From the NCBI RefSeq assembly GCF_014873915.1, contig NZ_JADBEJ010000004.1, forward strand, positions 310,001-374,000: 64,000 bases of DNA, given 5' to 3'. The notes below the pieces were generated by a model. It ran no database searches. It was not told the DNA's origin and was given only the letters and a program-made list of their open reading frames with translations. The position numbers were made by a program, and so were the translations under genes. Shown piece by piece: positions 23,423 to 31,991 of this stretch. Numbering within the stretch: the first letter of the stretch is position 1; the number at the start of each line of letters is the position of its first letter. This stretch comes from Amycolatopsis roodepoortensis. GTDB lineage: Bacteria; Actinomycetota; Actinomycetes; Mycobacteriales; Pseudonocardiaceae.

Positions 23423-24208
23423 TCAAGGACGCGTGGCCGCGGCAAGGAACAGCGGAATAGCCACGAACAGGCGTCCGACGTCGGCCCGGCGTGCTTGGTC
23501 GGCGATCCAGGTGTCGGCTTGGTCGCGATCGATGGCGCCGACAGCGCAGGCGGACTCGGCGAACCCGGTCAGCATCGGCAGCATCAGCCCATCGGTGAAG
23601 ATCGCGGTCCGCACCTCGATCGTGACATCGGCGAACCCGCAGTCCAGCAAGAGATTGCGGTAGCGACGAGCGGCCCGTGGGCTCGGAACGCTCCCAGCGC
23701 GGGCATGGACGATCGTCCGCGTCAGCTCGGGGTCGCCGGAATCAATGACGAAGGTGTCCCAATCCTGGCCGATGAGCACGATCCGACCGCCAGGAGCCAA
23801 CACCCGCCGCGCTTCGGCCACAGCGGCAGCGGGATCAGGGACGGCGTGGAACACCTTGTCCGCCCGGTATCCCGCCACCGAACCGTCGACCAGCGGTAAC
23901 TCGCCGGCGGTGCCGAGACGGAACTCCTGTTCGGACCAGCGCCGACGGGCGACGGCGATCATCTGCGGATCCGGATCGATGCCGACCGCACGCATACCTC
24001 GGTCGCCGAGCTCGGCGACCGCGCGACCCGCGCCACACCCGGCATCGACAACCGCCTGTCCAGGAGCCAGAGCGAGGAGGTCGTAGGTGTCGGAGCGCAA
24101 CTCGGCGGCGCCGGGCAGGTTGTCGACGACGTCCAGCATCCGGATCAGGGACTCGGTCGCGTCATCAGGCTGGGTGGTCTCGGGCTGTGTGCTCGTGTCG
24201 TTGGACAT
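23423..24208 (-). CDS. Class I SAM-dependent methyltransferase (UbiE-like)
   Basis: About 261 residues. Motif I is V-V-D-A-G-C-G-A-G-R, acidic residue in V-G-I-D-P-D-P, then L-P-L-V-D-G-S-V-A-G-Y at motif IV and R-R-V-L-A-P-G-G-R at motif VI. It resembles small-molecule C- or O-methyltransferases. The start is uncertain (24208 or 24217). It diverges from the MerR gene with only about 28 bp between starts, so that regulator very probably controls it. Confidence 0.85.
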   Translation of the reverse strand: MSNDTSTQPETTQPDDATESLIRMLDVVDNLPGAAELRSDTYDLLALAPGQAVVDAGCGAGRAVAELGDRGMRAVGIDPDPQMIAVARRRWSEQEFRLGTAGELPLVDGSVAGYRADKVFHAVPDPAAAVAEARRVLAPGGRIVLIGQDWDTFVIDSGDPELTRTIVHARAGSVPSPRAARRYRNLLLDCGFADVTIEVRTAIFTDGLMLPMLTGFAESACAVGAIDRDQADTWIADQARRADVGRLFVAIPLFLAAATRP

Positions 24209-24236
24209 GGCCGCCATGCTGCGACTTAATGGTGAC

Positions 24237-24662
24237 ATGAAGTCAAGCACCGCGGATTTGAGCATCGGCGAGGTCGCACAACGGTTCGGGCTGGCCACCC
24301 ACGTGCTGCGGCACTGGGAATCGATGGGCCTGCTCGCCCCCGCCAGAGCCACCGCGTCCCGCCGCCGCTACGGCTCCGACGACATCTACCGGGTCGCGGT
24401 GATCCTCCGGGCCAAGGAGGCCGGGTTCGGCCTGGAGGACATCCGCGAGCTGTTCGACGCACGAGACCCGGCCGCCCGCACCGGGCTCCTGCGCCGACAT
24501 CGCACCGAGCTGGCTGCGCGGATCGCCGCGGCGCAGACGTCCCTGGAGCTGATCGACTGCGCCCTGGACTGCGACCACGAAGACATCGTCAGCTGCCCGC
24601 ATTTCCAGGCTGCTGTGACTGCCCGGATCAACCCGCCATCAGCGCCGAACGCCCTGACCTGA
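24237..24662 (+). CDS. MerR-family regulator with Cys-containing sensor tail
   Basis: 141 residues. The N-terminal winged helix (L-S-I-G-E-V-A-Q-R-F-G, R-H-W-E-S-M-G-L-L) is followed by a coiled coil and a C-terminal C-A-L-D-C-D-H-E-D-I-V-S-C-P-H-F-Q motif whose three Cys and two His could bind metal or sense redox state. ATG 24237 has GGTGAC upstream. It is divergent from the methyltransferase at 24208. MerR proteins activate by twisting the spacer of the promoter they sit on; the shared region is too short for two ordinary leadered promoters. Confidence 0.85.
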   Translation: MKSSTADLSIGEVAQRFGLATHVLRHWESMGLLAPARATASRRRYGSDDIYRVAVILRAKEAGFGLEDIRELFDARDPAARTGLLRRHRTELAARIAAAQTSLELIDCALDCDHEDIVSCPHFQAAVTARINPPSAPNALT

Positions 24663-24783
24663 AGCGCTCCGGTCGTTCGTGCGCTCGGAGCGGCCACGCA
24701 CCTCGGCCACACTGGCCAGAGTACTGGGAAATCTGGGGCGCCATCGCTGCCCTTGGCGACCCGATGATCTCCGGACGGCGACC

Positions 24784-26079
24784 TCAGACGGTGCGGACGC
24801 AGGCGCACTGCCCTGCCACGAGCGTGCCCTCCGCGGCCTTCGCGGCTTCCGGCGTGGCGACCGCGGCGCGGCCTCCGACCTCGGCCTTCCCGATGCGTGG
24901 CCAGACCGCCAGTGCCGTGATGGCTCCGATCGCCGCCAGGCCCGCCAGCACGGTCCACGCGGTCGTGAAGCCCGCGTTCGTGGCGACCCAGCCCGCGATG
25001 GGATAGGTGACCAGCCAGGCCAGATGGGACAGCGAGAACTGGGCGGCGAAGACCTCGGGAATGCCGGCGGGATCGACCGTCCGGCGAAGCACCCGGCCGG
25101 TCGGCGTGATGATCAGCGCCATCCCGCCGCCGATCGCCACCCAGATCACCCCGGTCGGAAGTGTCGCGGCGACGCCCGCCGCGGACATCGTCACCGCCGC
25201 GCCTGCCGCGAGTACCAGTACCGCGGCACCGGTCAGCATCACGGACCGGTCCGCCACCCGGTCCAGGACACGCGGGAGGACGACGGCGACCAGCAGCGTC
25301 CCCATACCGGACGCGGCCAGCATCCAGGCCACGTCGGATTGGGTTCCGTCGAGAACGTCGCGGACGTAGTTCACGGTGTTGACGACCACGATGGAGCCGA
25401 CGGAGGCGACCACGAGGTTCAGTGCCATGACACCGCGCAGACTCGGAGTGGCCGCGAAAGTGCGGATCCCCGACATGACCCGGTCCCAGGCGTTCGTGTG
25501 CGAACTGGGGCGCGCGTTGGGGATGCGCGTGGACAGCACCAGCAGCGCGGACACCGCGAACCCGACGGAGGTGCCGAGGAACAGCAGGTCGAACGACATG
25601 AAGGTCAGCGCAACAGCCGCGAGCACGGGGCTCAACAGGCTCTCCATGGTGGAGGCCACCTGTGATGCCGACAGGGCGCGGGTGTAGTCGGCCTCCTTGG
25701 TCACGATGTCGGGGATGACCGCCTGAAAGGTCGGGGTGAACGCCGCCGACGCGGTCTGGAGCACGCCGATGAGGACGTAGGTCTGCCACACCTCGGTGAC
25801 GAACGGCAAGGCGATCACCACCAGCGCGCGCACCACGTCGAGGATGGTGAGGAACAAGCGCCTCGGCAGCCGATCGACGTAGGCGGCCGCGAGCGGTGCG
25901 ACGACGACGTAGGCGACCATCTTGATCGTCAGCGCGGTGGCGAGAACCGCACCGGCACGCGGACCCGCGAGCCCGTACGCGAGCAGCCCCAGTGCGACGG
26001 TGGCCAAACCGGTGCCGAACAACGCGATGATCTGCGCGCTGAACAGCCGCCGGTAGTCGCGTATCGCGAACAATCCCAT
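24784..26079 (-). CDS. MFS transporter under CsoR-type control
   Basis: 431 residues, about 12 membrane helices, N-terminal F-A-I-R-D-Y-R-R-L-F and loop 2-3 sequence A-A-A-Y-V-D-R-L-P-R-R of the enterobactin-exporter-like MFS group. The C-terminus ends with a G-Q-C-A-C-V motif that could bind metal. The ATG has AAAGGAG upstream. Two CsoR-type palindromes lie in its promoter region, so it is likely copper-induced. The substrate is not evident; a metal or metallophore exporter is possible. Confidence 0.88.
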   Translation of the reverse strand: MGLFAIRDYRRLFSAQIIALFGTGLATVALGLLAYGLAGPRAGAVLATALTIKMVAYVVVAPLAAAYVDRLPRRLFLTILDVVRALVVIALPFVTEVWQTYVLIGVLQTASAAFTPTFQAVIPDIVTKEADYTRALSASQVASTMESLLSPVLAAVALTFMSFDLLFLGTSVGFAVSALLVLSTRIPNARPSSHTNAWDRVMSGIRTFAATPSLRGVMALNLVVASVGSIVVVNTVNYVRDVLDGTQSDVAWMLAASGMGTLLVAVVLPRVLDRVADRSVMLTGAAVLVLAAGAAVTMSAAGVAATLPTGVIWVAIGGGMALIITPTGRVLRRTVDPAGIPEVFAAQFSLSHLAWLVTYPIAGWVATNAGFTTAWTVLAGLAAIGAITALAVWPRIGKAEVGGRAAVATPEAAKAAEGTLVAGQCACVRTV

Positions 26080-26107
26080 GTCCGTCTCCTTTCAGGCAGC
26101 TCCGAGA

Positions 26108-26122
26108 TACCCCCTGCGGGTA
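26108..26122. promoter_or_regulatory. CsoR-type operator (copy 6)
   Basis: TACCCCCTGCGGGTA, 29 bp upstream of the MFS start at 26079. Confidence 0.65.
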
Positions 26123-26140
26123 TCTACAGCGCACTGTTTA

Positions 26141-26155
26141 TACGGGCGGGGGGTA
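26141..26155. promoter_or_regulatory. CsoR-type operator-like element (copy 7, degenerate)
   Basis: TACGGGCGGGGGGTA, 33 bp from copy 6. The right half fits the consensus but the left half does not, so it may be a weaker accessory site. Confidence 0.4.
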
Positions 26156-26189
26156 TGAGTCAAGAGCCGATCGGCGCTCAGGCCACAAA

Positions 26190-26204
26190 TACCCCCTAGG
26201 GGTA
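26190..26204. promoter_or_regulatory. CsoR-type operator (copy 8)
   Basis: TACCCCCTAGGGGTA, a perfect palindrome between the divergent MFS and copper-binding protein genes. Confidence 0.7.
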
Positions 26205-26258
26205 GTGAGGGCTGAAACACATTGATCTTCGATCGCATCGGTGACACTGTTCCTGGCA

Positions 26259-26287
26259 TTGGACAAGACACCCCCCTGGGGTATGCG
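26259..26287 (+). promoter_or_regulatory. Promoter with CsoR-type operator (copy 9)
   Basis: -35 TTGGAC (26259-26264), 17-nt spacer, -10-like TATGCG (26282-26287). CACCCCCCTGGGGTA (26269-26283) fills the spacer. The next ATG (26301) is only 13 nt beyond the -10 box, so the leader would be short. Confidence 0.55.
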
Positions 26288-26300
26288 GAAGGGAATCACG

Positions 26301-27080
26301 ATGAACACGGGAACGCACCACGCTCACCACGCACACGGCCACCACGGACACGGCGGCGCGGGCGCCGTCGCGGAGGGGTTGCAGATCGCCAAGGACGGCT
26401 ACGTCCTCGTTCCGGAGACACTTCGGCTGACGGCCGGGGAGGAGGTCGACTACCGGTTCCGGATTCTCGGGAAGGACGGCGCTCCGCTGACCGCCTTCGC
26501 CGAGACCCACGAGAAGAAGATCCATCTGATCGTCGCCCGCCGGGACCTCACCGGGTTCTGGCACCTGCACCCCGCCGAGCTGGGCGACGGTGTTTGGACG
26601 GCCCGGCTGAACCTGCCGGAGGCGGGTGAGTACCGGGTGTTCACGGACTTCTGGCCGGAGGGCGCGGACAAGGGACTCACGCTCGGCGCGGACCTGGCCG
26701 TGGCGGGCACCTACGAGCCGCGCCCGGTGCCGGAGCAGGCCGCCGTCTTCGAGGTCGACGGCTACGAGATCGGCATCAAGGGTGACCTGCGGCCCGAGGA
26801 AACCAACCAGCTGGTGCTCGCGGTGCACCGCGACGGTGAACCGGTCACGGATCTGCAGCCCTACCTCGGCGCCTACGGGCACCTTGTCACGCTGCGGCTG
26901 GGCGACCTCGCATACGTCCACGTCCACCCCGACGGCGCCCCCGGCGACGGCGAGACGCAGCCGGGCCCGGAGATCGCCTTCCAGGCCCACGTTCCCGGCC
27001 CGGGAACCTACCGGCTGTTCCTGGACTTCAAACACGAGGACGTGGTCCACACCGCCCAGTTCACCGTCGTCGCCGAGTAG
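26301..27080 (+). CDS. Copper-binding protein, cytosolic paralogue of the 19062-20033 protein
   Basis: 259 residues: a His-rich N-terminus (HHAHHAHGHHGHGG) followed by the same two-module core as the secreted protein in the copA operon (IHLIVARRD, FWHLHP, DLQPYLGAYGHLVTLR, VHVHPDGAPG). It lacks the N-terminal signal/anchor segment of that paralogue, so it may be cytosolic. ATG 26301 follows AAGGGAA; an upstream in-frame GTG at 26241 would place the operator inside the gene. Likely a copper buffer. Confidence 0.78.
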   Translation: MNTGTHHAHHAHGHHGHGGAGAVAEGLQIAKDGYVLVPETLRLTAGEEVDYRFRILGKDGAPLTAFAETHEKKIHLIVARRDLTGFWHLHPAELGDGVWTARLNLPEAGEYRVFTDFWPEGADKGLTLGADLAVAGTYEPRPVPEQAAVFEVDGYEIGIKGDLRPEETNQLVLAVHRDGEPVTDLQPYLGAYGHLVTLRLGDLAYVHVHPDGAPGDGETQPGPEIAFQAHVPGPGTYRLFLDFKHEDVVHTAQFTVVAE

Positions 27081-27161
27081 CCCGCAGGGGTACGGCATGT
27101 TCTGTTGCCGCATTTGTCGACGCCGGTCCGTTTCCGCAGATGCCGTGGGCCGGTTCGGTCA

Positions 27162-27374
27162 GTGGTGATTCGTCGAACCGTCTCCGCTGAGCAGGTCCAC
27201 GCCGACGACCTCGCCGCGGCGACCGAAGGCGAGCCATGCCTGCCCCCAGCCGTGCGCAGCGCCCCCTGGTCACCGTTCTGGCGGCTGGGGCTGCTGCGCA
27301 CGTCGCCCGGCTGGCACGACGCCCTCACCGAATCACCGTCTGTCGAATGTTGCGCCCGGATCAGGGGCGGGTGA
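27162..27374 (+). CDS. Short unknown ORF or gene remnant
   Basis: An open frame of 70 codons with strong G/C third-position bias, starting GTG-GTG, with three Cys and two Trp. The composition looks coding, but no family is recognised and there is no clear ribosome site; it may be the 3' remnant of a larger gene. A hairpin terminator follows 22 bp later. Confidence 0.35.
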   Translation: MVIRRTVSAEQVHADDLAAATEGEPCLPPAVRSAPWSPFWRLGLLRTSPGWHDALTESPSVECCARIRGG

Positions 27375-27396
27375 GGTCCGGCGCTGTCCCTGCTGC

Positions 27397-27445
27397 CCAC
27401 GCCCGCTCCTGCGGCGGCGCGGGGCCACTGCGGGAGCGGGCGTGG
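27397..27445 (+). terminator. Hairpin terminator
   Basis: CCACGCCCGCTCCTGC (27397-27412) pairs with GCGGGAGCGGGCGTGG (27430-27445) with one G-U, around a 17-nt GC-rich loop. Confidence 0.6.
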
Positions 27446-27517
27446 CGGCATTCACGCGGTCTTCCCATAGCGGTAAGCACTCCTCCGTTGAACACCGGAA
27501 AGTTTCCCGCACGCCCA

Positions 27518-27796
27518 TTAGCACCAGCCGACGTTCCACCGGTCGATTTGGTATGACATGCCACCTCCCCAGAGAGTTGCCCAGATCTGAAGCCCACCGA
27601 AGTCGTGTATGTCGTATAGACCCTGCCCTTTGTTAGCAAACCGAAGGATCACACCGTGGTACCACAGCGGCGTGTTGTCCTGGATGATGCACTGGTAGCG
27701 CTCCTCGCGTGGGGACGCCGATACTTCAGTTCCACCAAATCCCACAGCGGCCGCACTTACGAGACCAGCGATAAGAATCCTTGTCACGACAGACAT
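27518..27796 (-). CDS. Small secreted protein
   Basis: 92 residues: a signal peptide (about 1-30, with ALA-type end VSASP) and a 60-residue mature part rich in Trp, Gly and aromatic residues, two Cys (YQCI and terminal C), consistent with a small disulfide-bonded beta domain. TAAGGAGAG precedes the ATG. It follows the Tad operon by 46 bp on the same strand and could be its last gene. Lower GC than neighbours. Function unknown. Confidence 0.6.
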   Translation of the reverse strand: MSVVTRILIAGLVSAAAVGFGGTEVSASPREERYQCIIQDNTPLWYHGVILRFANKGQGLYDIHDFGGLQIWATLWGGGMSYQIDRWNVGWC

Positions 27797-27842
27797 GTCT
27801 CTCCTTAAATTCCCTCGACTCCGAATGAAGGTGAGACCATGC

Positions 27843-30542
27843 CTATCGCGACGTATTCGGGTGAGTGCAAGGTAAATCTCGGGTGAGTCTGCCTTCACCG
27901 GGACCGAGCAGGGTTTCCACGAGTGCGGAGGATTCCTCTTCGAGGTCGACCTCGAGTGCACCCGCGATATCGACCAGCTTGTCCGCCGTGGCCTTCACGG
28001 CGGCGAGGTTTCCCGCTCGGTGCTCCACGTGAAGAAGGTCGCGATAGAGGAGTTCGCTCACTGGGTCGGCGAGGAGGCCTCGCAGGATCGCGCGGCGGCC
28101 CGCTGGTAGATCACCGGCTTTCTGGCAGGTGTCGGCCAGAGCGTGGGCGACGTCGACGATGGCGTCGATCATTTCACGCTGGTGCCAGGAGTTCCAGGCG
28201 TATCGGCCTGGGCCGATGTTGCTGAAGGGCATGCCGCTGACAAGTTCGAGCGCTGCTTCGAGGCGAGCCCGCCGATCTGGTCCGCCATGGTTCGGATCGG
28301 GCCCGGCGAGTTGCCGGAACCGATGCCAGTCACTGGTCATCGACTTCGACAGGCGGTAGCCACCTCCGTTGGCCTCGAGATTCGGGAGGTAGAGGTCGCC
28401 GTTTTCGTCGTGACCGAGCCAGGTACGCAGCCGGGAGATGTAACCCTGGCGGGTCGCCGCCGACCAGGGACGGGTGTCCGTCCCGAGCTGTCGCGAGATT
28501 TCGTCGGCGGTCGCGCCTGGGTGAAGGAGCAGGAACGCAGCGAGTTCCGTGAGCCGGTTGATCTTCTTGCCTTCGACCTTCGTCGGGTCGACGTTGTGCA
28601 ATCCGACCGGTCCGAGAAGTCTCAGCTCGGGCCCAGTTGCCGATCGCGGTTCGAATGGAACATCCGGATAGTCGTCTGCGGGCACCTGTTCGGCCTTGAC
28701 CTCGGCAGTCAGTGTCGCGATGAGTTCTTCTGCCTGATCGACGGTCAGGCGCTGGAGCTCGACTTCGACGCCGAGGTCTTGGATCACCGTGGACTTCGCG
28801 GAAACATCGACCTTCCAGCCATCCGAGGCCGCCGCGCCCGCGGCAACCACAGCAGCAAGGCACTCATGCTGCTCCACGTCGAAAGGATCAGCGGACAGGA
28901 TGACAGCCGTTGACAACTCCGCCCCGGAGAGCTCGTCCGCCGAATTGAAGTGACGGAAGCGCTCTGGATTGTTCGCGGCGGTTGAATGACCGAAGCCGAC
29001 CATCGCCACGGGGACGGACTTGGACCAAGCAGACGTTGCCAGTTCCCAGGCCATGGCCAACAGGACAGGCTCGATTTCTTCCGCAGCGCCGTCGAGCGTG
29101 ATCGTGCCGATCTCCGCGAGGTTGACCATGACAAGGTCACGGCGAGGATCGTGGCCGACTGTGACAAGCGCTGGATATGGTGCCGGCACGCTACCCAGCT
29201 CATTTACATCTAGCGACTCGGTGAAGGATTCGCTGTTTTCGTGCGGGTACAGGACCACACCACGGCTGCCTACGACCGCGGACCGGACGGCGGGCAGCGA
29301 GGTGCCCTCCTCGCGGGTGCGATAGGCGAGACTGCGTAGCGCGACATCGAGAGCTTCGGCGGTGGCAGGTTCTTCGGATTTCCTGAGTGCGGTCTCCAGG
29401 TCTGTGGGCGGCGGGCGGCGGATTCGTTGTCCAGGACGACGACGTCGTTGGGCGAGCATCCTGCGCCGGGCGAGCCTCGCCAGAACGCCGGCGGCAAGAA
29501 GCCCTCCGAGCCCGACGGCGACGAGGGGTACGACGCTGCCGTCGCTCTCAGGAGCGACCTCGACGGGTGCCGGAGCTGGGGGCGGCGCTGGCGCTCGCTC
29601 CGGCAATGGCGAAGTCGGTTCCGCGGGCCGGGCAGCTGGCGGTGTCGGCTCTGGCCCACAGCCAGGTGGAGCGATCTGAGCCGAAGTCGAGCCTCCAGAC
29701 GCTGCTCCCCCACCGTGTGCAGGCGTTGCCGCTCCGGGAAGTTGTAGGACATCGCCGGGATAGATCCGATCCGGGTCGTCCAAGACCCGGCCGCCAGGCA
29801 GTGGCCGACCTCGGTTGAGTTCGAAGATCTCGACGTACCGGGACGCGGAGCCGAGGTGCTTCTGAGCGATCTGAGTCAGCGTGTCACCTGCACCGACGAC
29901 GACTTCGATGCACTGCGACTCGGTAGGCAGCGCGAGACGCCAACCGGGCTTGATCAAGTCGACGCTTCGGAGAGCCGCCCCGTCTGCCTGACGTCGGCCC
30001 CGGTTCAGATTGAAGATCTCCTGGTAGCGACTCTCGTCGCCGAGATGCTCAGCCGCGATGCTCATCAGCGAGTCGCCGGGAACAACCGTGTACCCGTCGG
30101 CCACCGGAGGATCGGCGTCCTCTGCGGTCTGGGGGCTACTCTGTTCGGAGACCTGCGGGGCGACGATGCTGGCCGGGGCAGCAGGCTGCGACGCCTCAGC
30201 AGCCGTCGTACCGACCACCAGACCAAAGAGGACACCGGCTACGAGTCGTTGAGCCCAGCGGAATCCAGGCAATCGCGGCGCTGCCACTCCATGCGCGAGT
30301 GCGACGCATTCGAGCACGACGGCGACGACGAGCTGCAACCAGGCGATCACCCCGGCCACCGCCACCACGAGCAGGAAGACCTGACCGGTGTCTCGCTCGG
30401 TGATCCAGCCGACGACTTCGGGGAAGGCCGGCACGTGGTCTGGCAGGAATGCCGACTTGAACGTCCACAGGAGGAGCGGTGGCCCGACGATGAGCAGAGC
30501 GAGTCCCATGACTCCGAGGAGGATTCGCACGAGCCTTCTCAT
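27843..30542 (-). CDS. LysM-BTAD membrane regulatory protein of the Tad locus
   Basis: About 899 residues. Two to three N-terminal membrane helices, then two LysM modules (V-V-P-G-D-S-L-M-S-I-A and V-G-A-G-D-T-L-T-Q-I-A, each followed by Y-x-E-I-F-x-L-N-R-G-R), a Pro-rich linker, another membrane helix, and a cytoplasmic C-terminal region with a winged-helix part and a BTAD (helical, TPR-like) domain as in SARP regulators. ATG 30542 replaces an open frame extending to 30920. It is often last in actinobacterial Tad operons; it may bridge peptidoglycan binding outside and regulation inside, which is inference. Confidence 0.82.
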   Translation of the reverse strand: MRRLVRILLGVMGLALLIVGPPLLLWTFKSAFLPDHVPAFPEVVGWITERDTGQVFLLVVAVAGVIAWLQLVVAVVLECVALAHGVAAPRLPGFRWAQRLVAGVLFGLVVGTTAAEASQPAAPASIVAPQVSEQSSPQTAEDADPPVADGYTVVPGDSLMSIAAEHLGDESRYQEIFNLNRGRRQADGAALRSVDLIKPGWRLALPTESQCIEVVVGAGDTLTQIAQKHLGSASRYVEIFELNRGRPLPGGRVLDDPDRIYPGDVLQLPGAATPAHGGGAASGGSTSAQIAPPGCGPEPTPPAARPAEPTSPLPERAPAPPPAPAPVEVAPESDGSVVPLVAVGLGGLLAAGVLARLARRRMLAQRRRRPGQRIRRPPPTDLETALRKSEEPATAEALDVALRSLAYRTREEGTSLPAVRSAVVGSRGVVLYPHENSESFTESLDVNELGSVPAPYPALVTVGHDPRRDLVMVNLAEIGTITLDGAAEEIEPVLLAMAWELATSAWSKSVPVAMVGFGHSTAANNPERFRHFNSADELSGAELSTAVILSADPFDVEQHECLAAVVAAGAAASDGWKVDVSAKSTVIQDLGVEVELQRLTVDQAEELIATLTAEVKAEQVPADDYPDVPFEPRSATGPELRLLGPVGLHNVDPTKVEGKKINRLTELAAFLLLHPGATADEISRQLGTDTRPWSAATRQGYISRLRTWLGHDENGDLYLPNLEANGGGYRLSKSMTSDWHRFRQLAGPDPNHGGPDRRARLEAALELVSGMPFSNIGPGRYAWNSWHQREMIDAIVDVAHALADTCQKAGDLPAGRRAILRGLLADPVSELLYRDLLHVEHRAGNLAAVKATADKLVDIAGALEVDLEEESSALVETLLGPGEGRLTRDLPCTHPNTSR

Positions 30543-30553
30543 AGCGGTGCTCC

Positions 30554-30958
30554 CTATCCGTCGGAGACCAGATCGGCGGCGCCGTGGCCGCGCACGGAGA
30601 ACTCGGATACTCCGATGATGCTGAGGAAGATGGTGGTTCTGGTGATCGTGGTGTCGACGACGATCCGGTTGTCCTGTACGGCAACGGTTCCGGCAATGCC
30701 CGTCGCCGCGAGGTAGCGCTCTGCTTCGGCGACGGCTTGCTGCGGGTTGACGTCTGCGACCTGGCCGGCGGCAAGAGCGTGAACGCGGAGTGCCTGTCCA
30801 GCTGCACGCGCGGCTTCCTCGGCGACCGACGTCGCCTCGGAATGAGCTTGGGCCTTGCGACTGCCGTCCACCGCCCACCCGATCGCGATGATCAGGGCGA
30901 TACTTAATCCGACCAGCCACACCGAGACGGACCCGCGTTCGCCACGCAAGCGGATCAT
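30554..30958 (-). CDS. TadE/TadG-like pilus or secretion protein
   Basis: 134 residues. An N-terminal R-G-E-R-G-S-V-S motif directly precedes a hydrophobic helix, as in TadE-like pseudopilins, followed by an Ala/Glu/Gln-rich helix and a beta-rich tail. The start overlaps the stop of the upstream gene by 4 bp. Probably a minor pilin or assembly factor exported through the Tad machine. Confidence 0.75.
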   Translation of the reverse strand: MIRLRGERGSVSVWLVGLSIALIIAIGWAVDGSRKAQAHSEATSVAEEAARAAGQALRVHALAAGQVADVNPQQAVAEAERYLAATGIAGTVAVQDNRIVVDTTITRTTIFLSIIGVSEFSVRGHGAADLVSDG

Positions 30959-31368
30959 CGACGGGCTCCGTAGCGATCGATGGGTGATCGGAATTCGGAA
31001 GCAGCGAGTCGGGAACCCGGGATCATGAGGTCGCCGAACGTGATCTCACAGCTGATGGTGGCGATCACGTAGCCGGTCTCGCCCAGCGGCTTGCCGAAGT
31101 CTCGAGCATCGACAGCAATGTTGAGGTTGTCGCAGTTCAAGCCCTGCTGAGCGATGACAGCTCGCACCCGCACCTCGGCTACCGACGCCGCAGCATGGCC
31201 GTCGCGGGCAAGGGAAGCCGCACGTGCGGCAGAGCGAGCTGCCTCGTCCACCGCGGATTCCGCAGTGATGACCCGCATCCCGACCAGCGCGAGTCCGAAA
31301 AGGACGATCAGCGCCGACACGCCGATCACGACTTCGATGTTCACATCGCCGCGATCCCCAAGCTTCAT
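30955..31368 (-). CDS. TadE-like pseudopilin
   Basis: 137 residues: G-D-R-G-D-V-N before a membrane helix (VVIGVSALIVLFGLALVG), then an Ala-rich amphipathic helix typical of TadE (AVDEAARSAARAASLAR) and a beta domain with two Cys. The ATG overlaps the upstream stop (ATGA). Confidence 0.78.
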   Translation of the reverse strand: MKLGDRGDVNIEVVIGVSALIVLFGLALVGMRVITAESAVDEAARSAARAASLARDGHAAASVAEVRVRAVIAQQGLNCDNLNIAVDARDFGKPLGETGYVIATISCEITFGDLMIPGSRLAASEFRSPIDRYGARR

Positions 31369-31760
31369 GGTGTCAACTGCTCGATCGGCCCAGACGCACG
31401 CTGGCTCACCGAGAACCGCGCGAACGGTATGAGCGAGGCGGCCTCGGCACTGACGATGACGGTGACGTTCCGGCCGTCGCTGGAGGCATCGGCGTTCACA
31501 TTGGACAGCCAACTGCCGGTCACCCGGCTGACATAGTTCTGGGCGTGATGTTCAGCGGCCGCCAAGTCGACGGGCGGCAGCCGCTCGGCGTTGACGCCGT
31601 CCCGCGCCGCTTCCAAGGCCACGTTCCGTCCCAGGAAAAGCACAATGACTTGCAAGACTAACCACGTGACCAGGAGAAGTGCTCCCAGGCCGAGGATGGC
31701 CGACACGTTCTCGTCGCCGCGCTCGCCGGTCAGCTCGGCGGTGCGGCGCCGGAGGTTCAT
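31365..31760 (-). CDS. TadE-like pseudopilin
   Basis: 131 residues: G-E-R-G-D-E-N before the membrane helix (AILGLGALLLVTWLVLQVIV), then R-N-V-A-L-E-A-A-R-D-G, the TadE helix, and a beta-rich C-terminus. Both ends overlap neighbouring genes by 4 bp. Confidence 0.78.
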   Translation of the reverse strand: MNLRRRTAELTGERGDENVSAILGLGALLLVTWLVLQVIVLFLGRNVALEAARDGVNAERLPPVDLAAAEHHAQNYVSRVTGSWLSNVNADASSDGRNVTVIVSAEAASLIPFARFSVSQRASGPIEQLTP

Positions 31761-31975
31761 TGCCCTCCGATCAGTGGGAGCTTGCCGTTCACGAAGGCCG
31801 TGACCGCCCCGGCGATCGCGGTGGCCAGCACGAGGCCGAGTACTGCGTAAATGGCTTTGGTGATGTTCTCGTCGCCGCGCTCACCCTCACGGGCGAACTT
31901 CGCTCTGCGCTTCTGCAAGGCGGTTCCGATCGTGAGTACGGCGATCTGCAGGTGAGCCACCGCTGTTTTGAGCAT
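31757..31975 (-). CDS. Flp-like small pilin
   Basis: 72 residues. A 30-residue N-terminal leader with G-E-R-G-D-E-N-I-T-K just before one hydrophobic helix (AIYAVLGLVLATAIAGAVTA) and a very short tail. The size and layout fit the major Flp pilin, cleaved by a prepilin peptidase near the G-D position. No peptidase lies in the operon; an A24 enzyme is encoded at 56749. Confidence 0.75.
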   Translation of the reverse strand: MLKTAVAHLQIAVLTIGTALQKRRAKFAREGERGDENITKAIYAVLGLVLATAIAGAVTAFVNGKLPLIGGQ

Positions 31976-31991
31976 GGACTTCTCCTCTGAT

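Noticed and set aside
24386..26134. 582-codon minus-strand frame overlapping the MFS gene
   Set aside because: It is a frame-shifted shadow of the MFS transporter and MerR region, Arg/Gly-rich with no family features.
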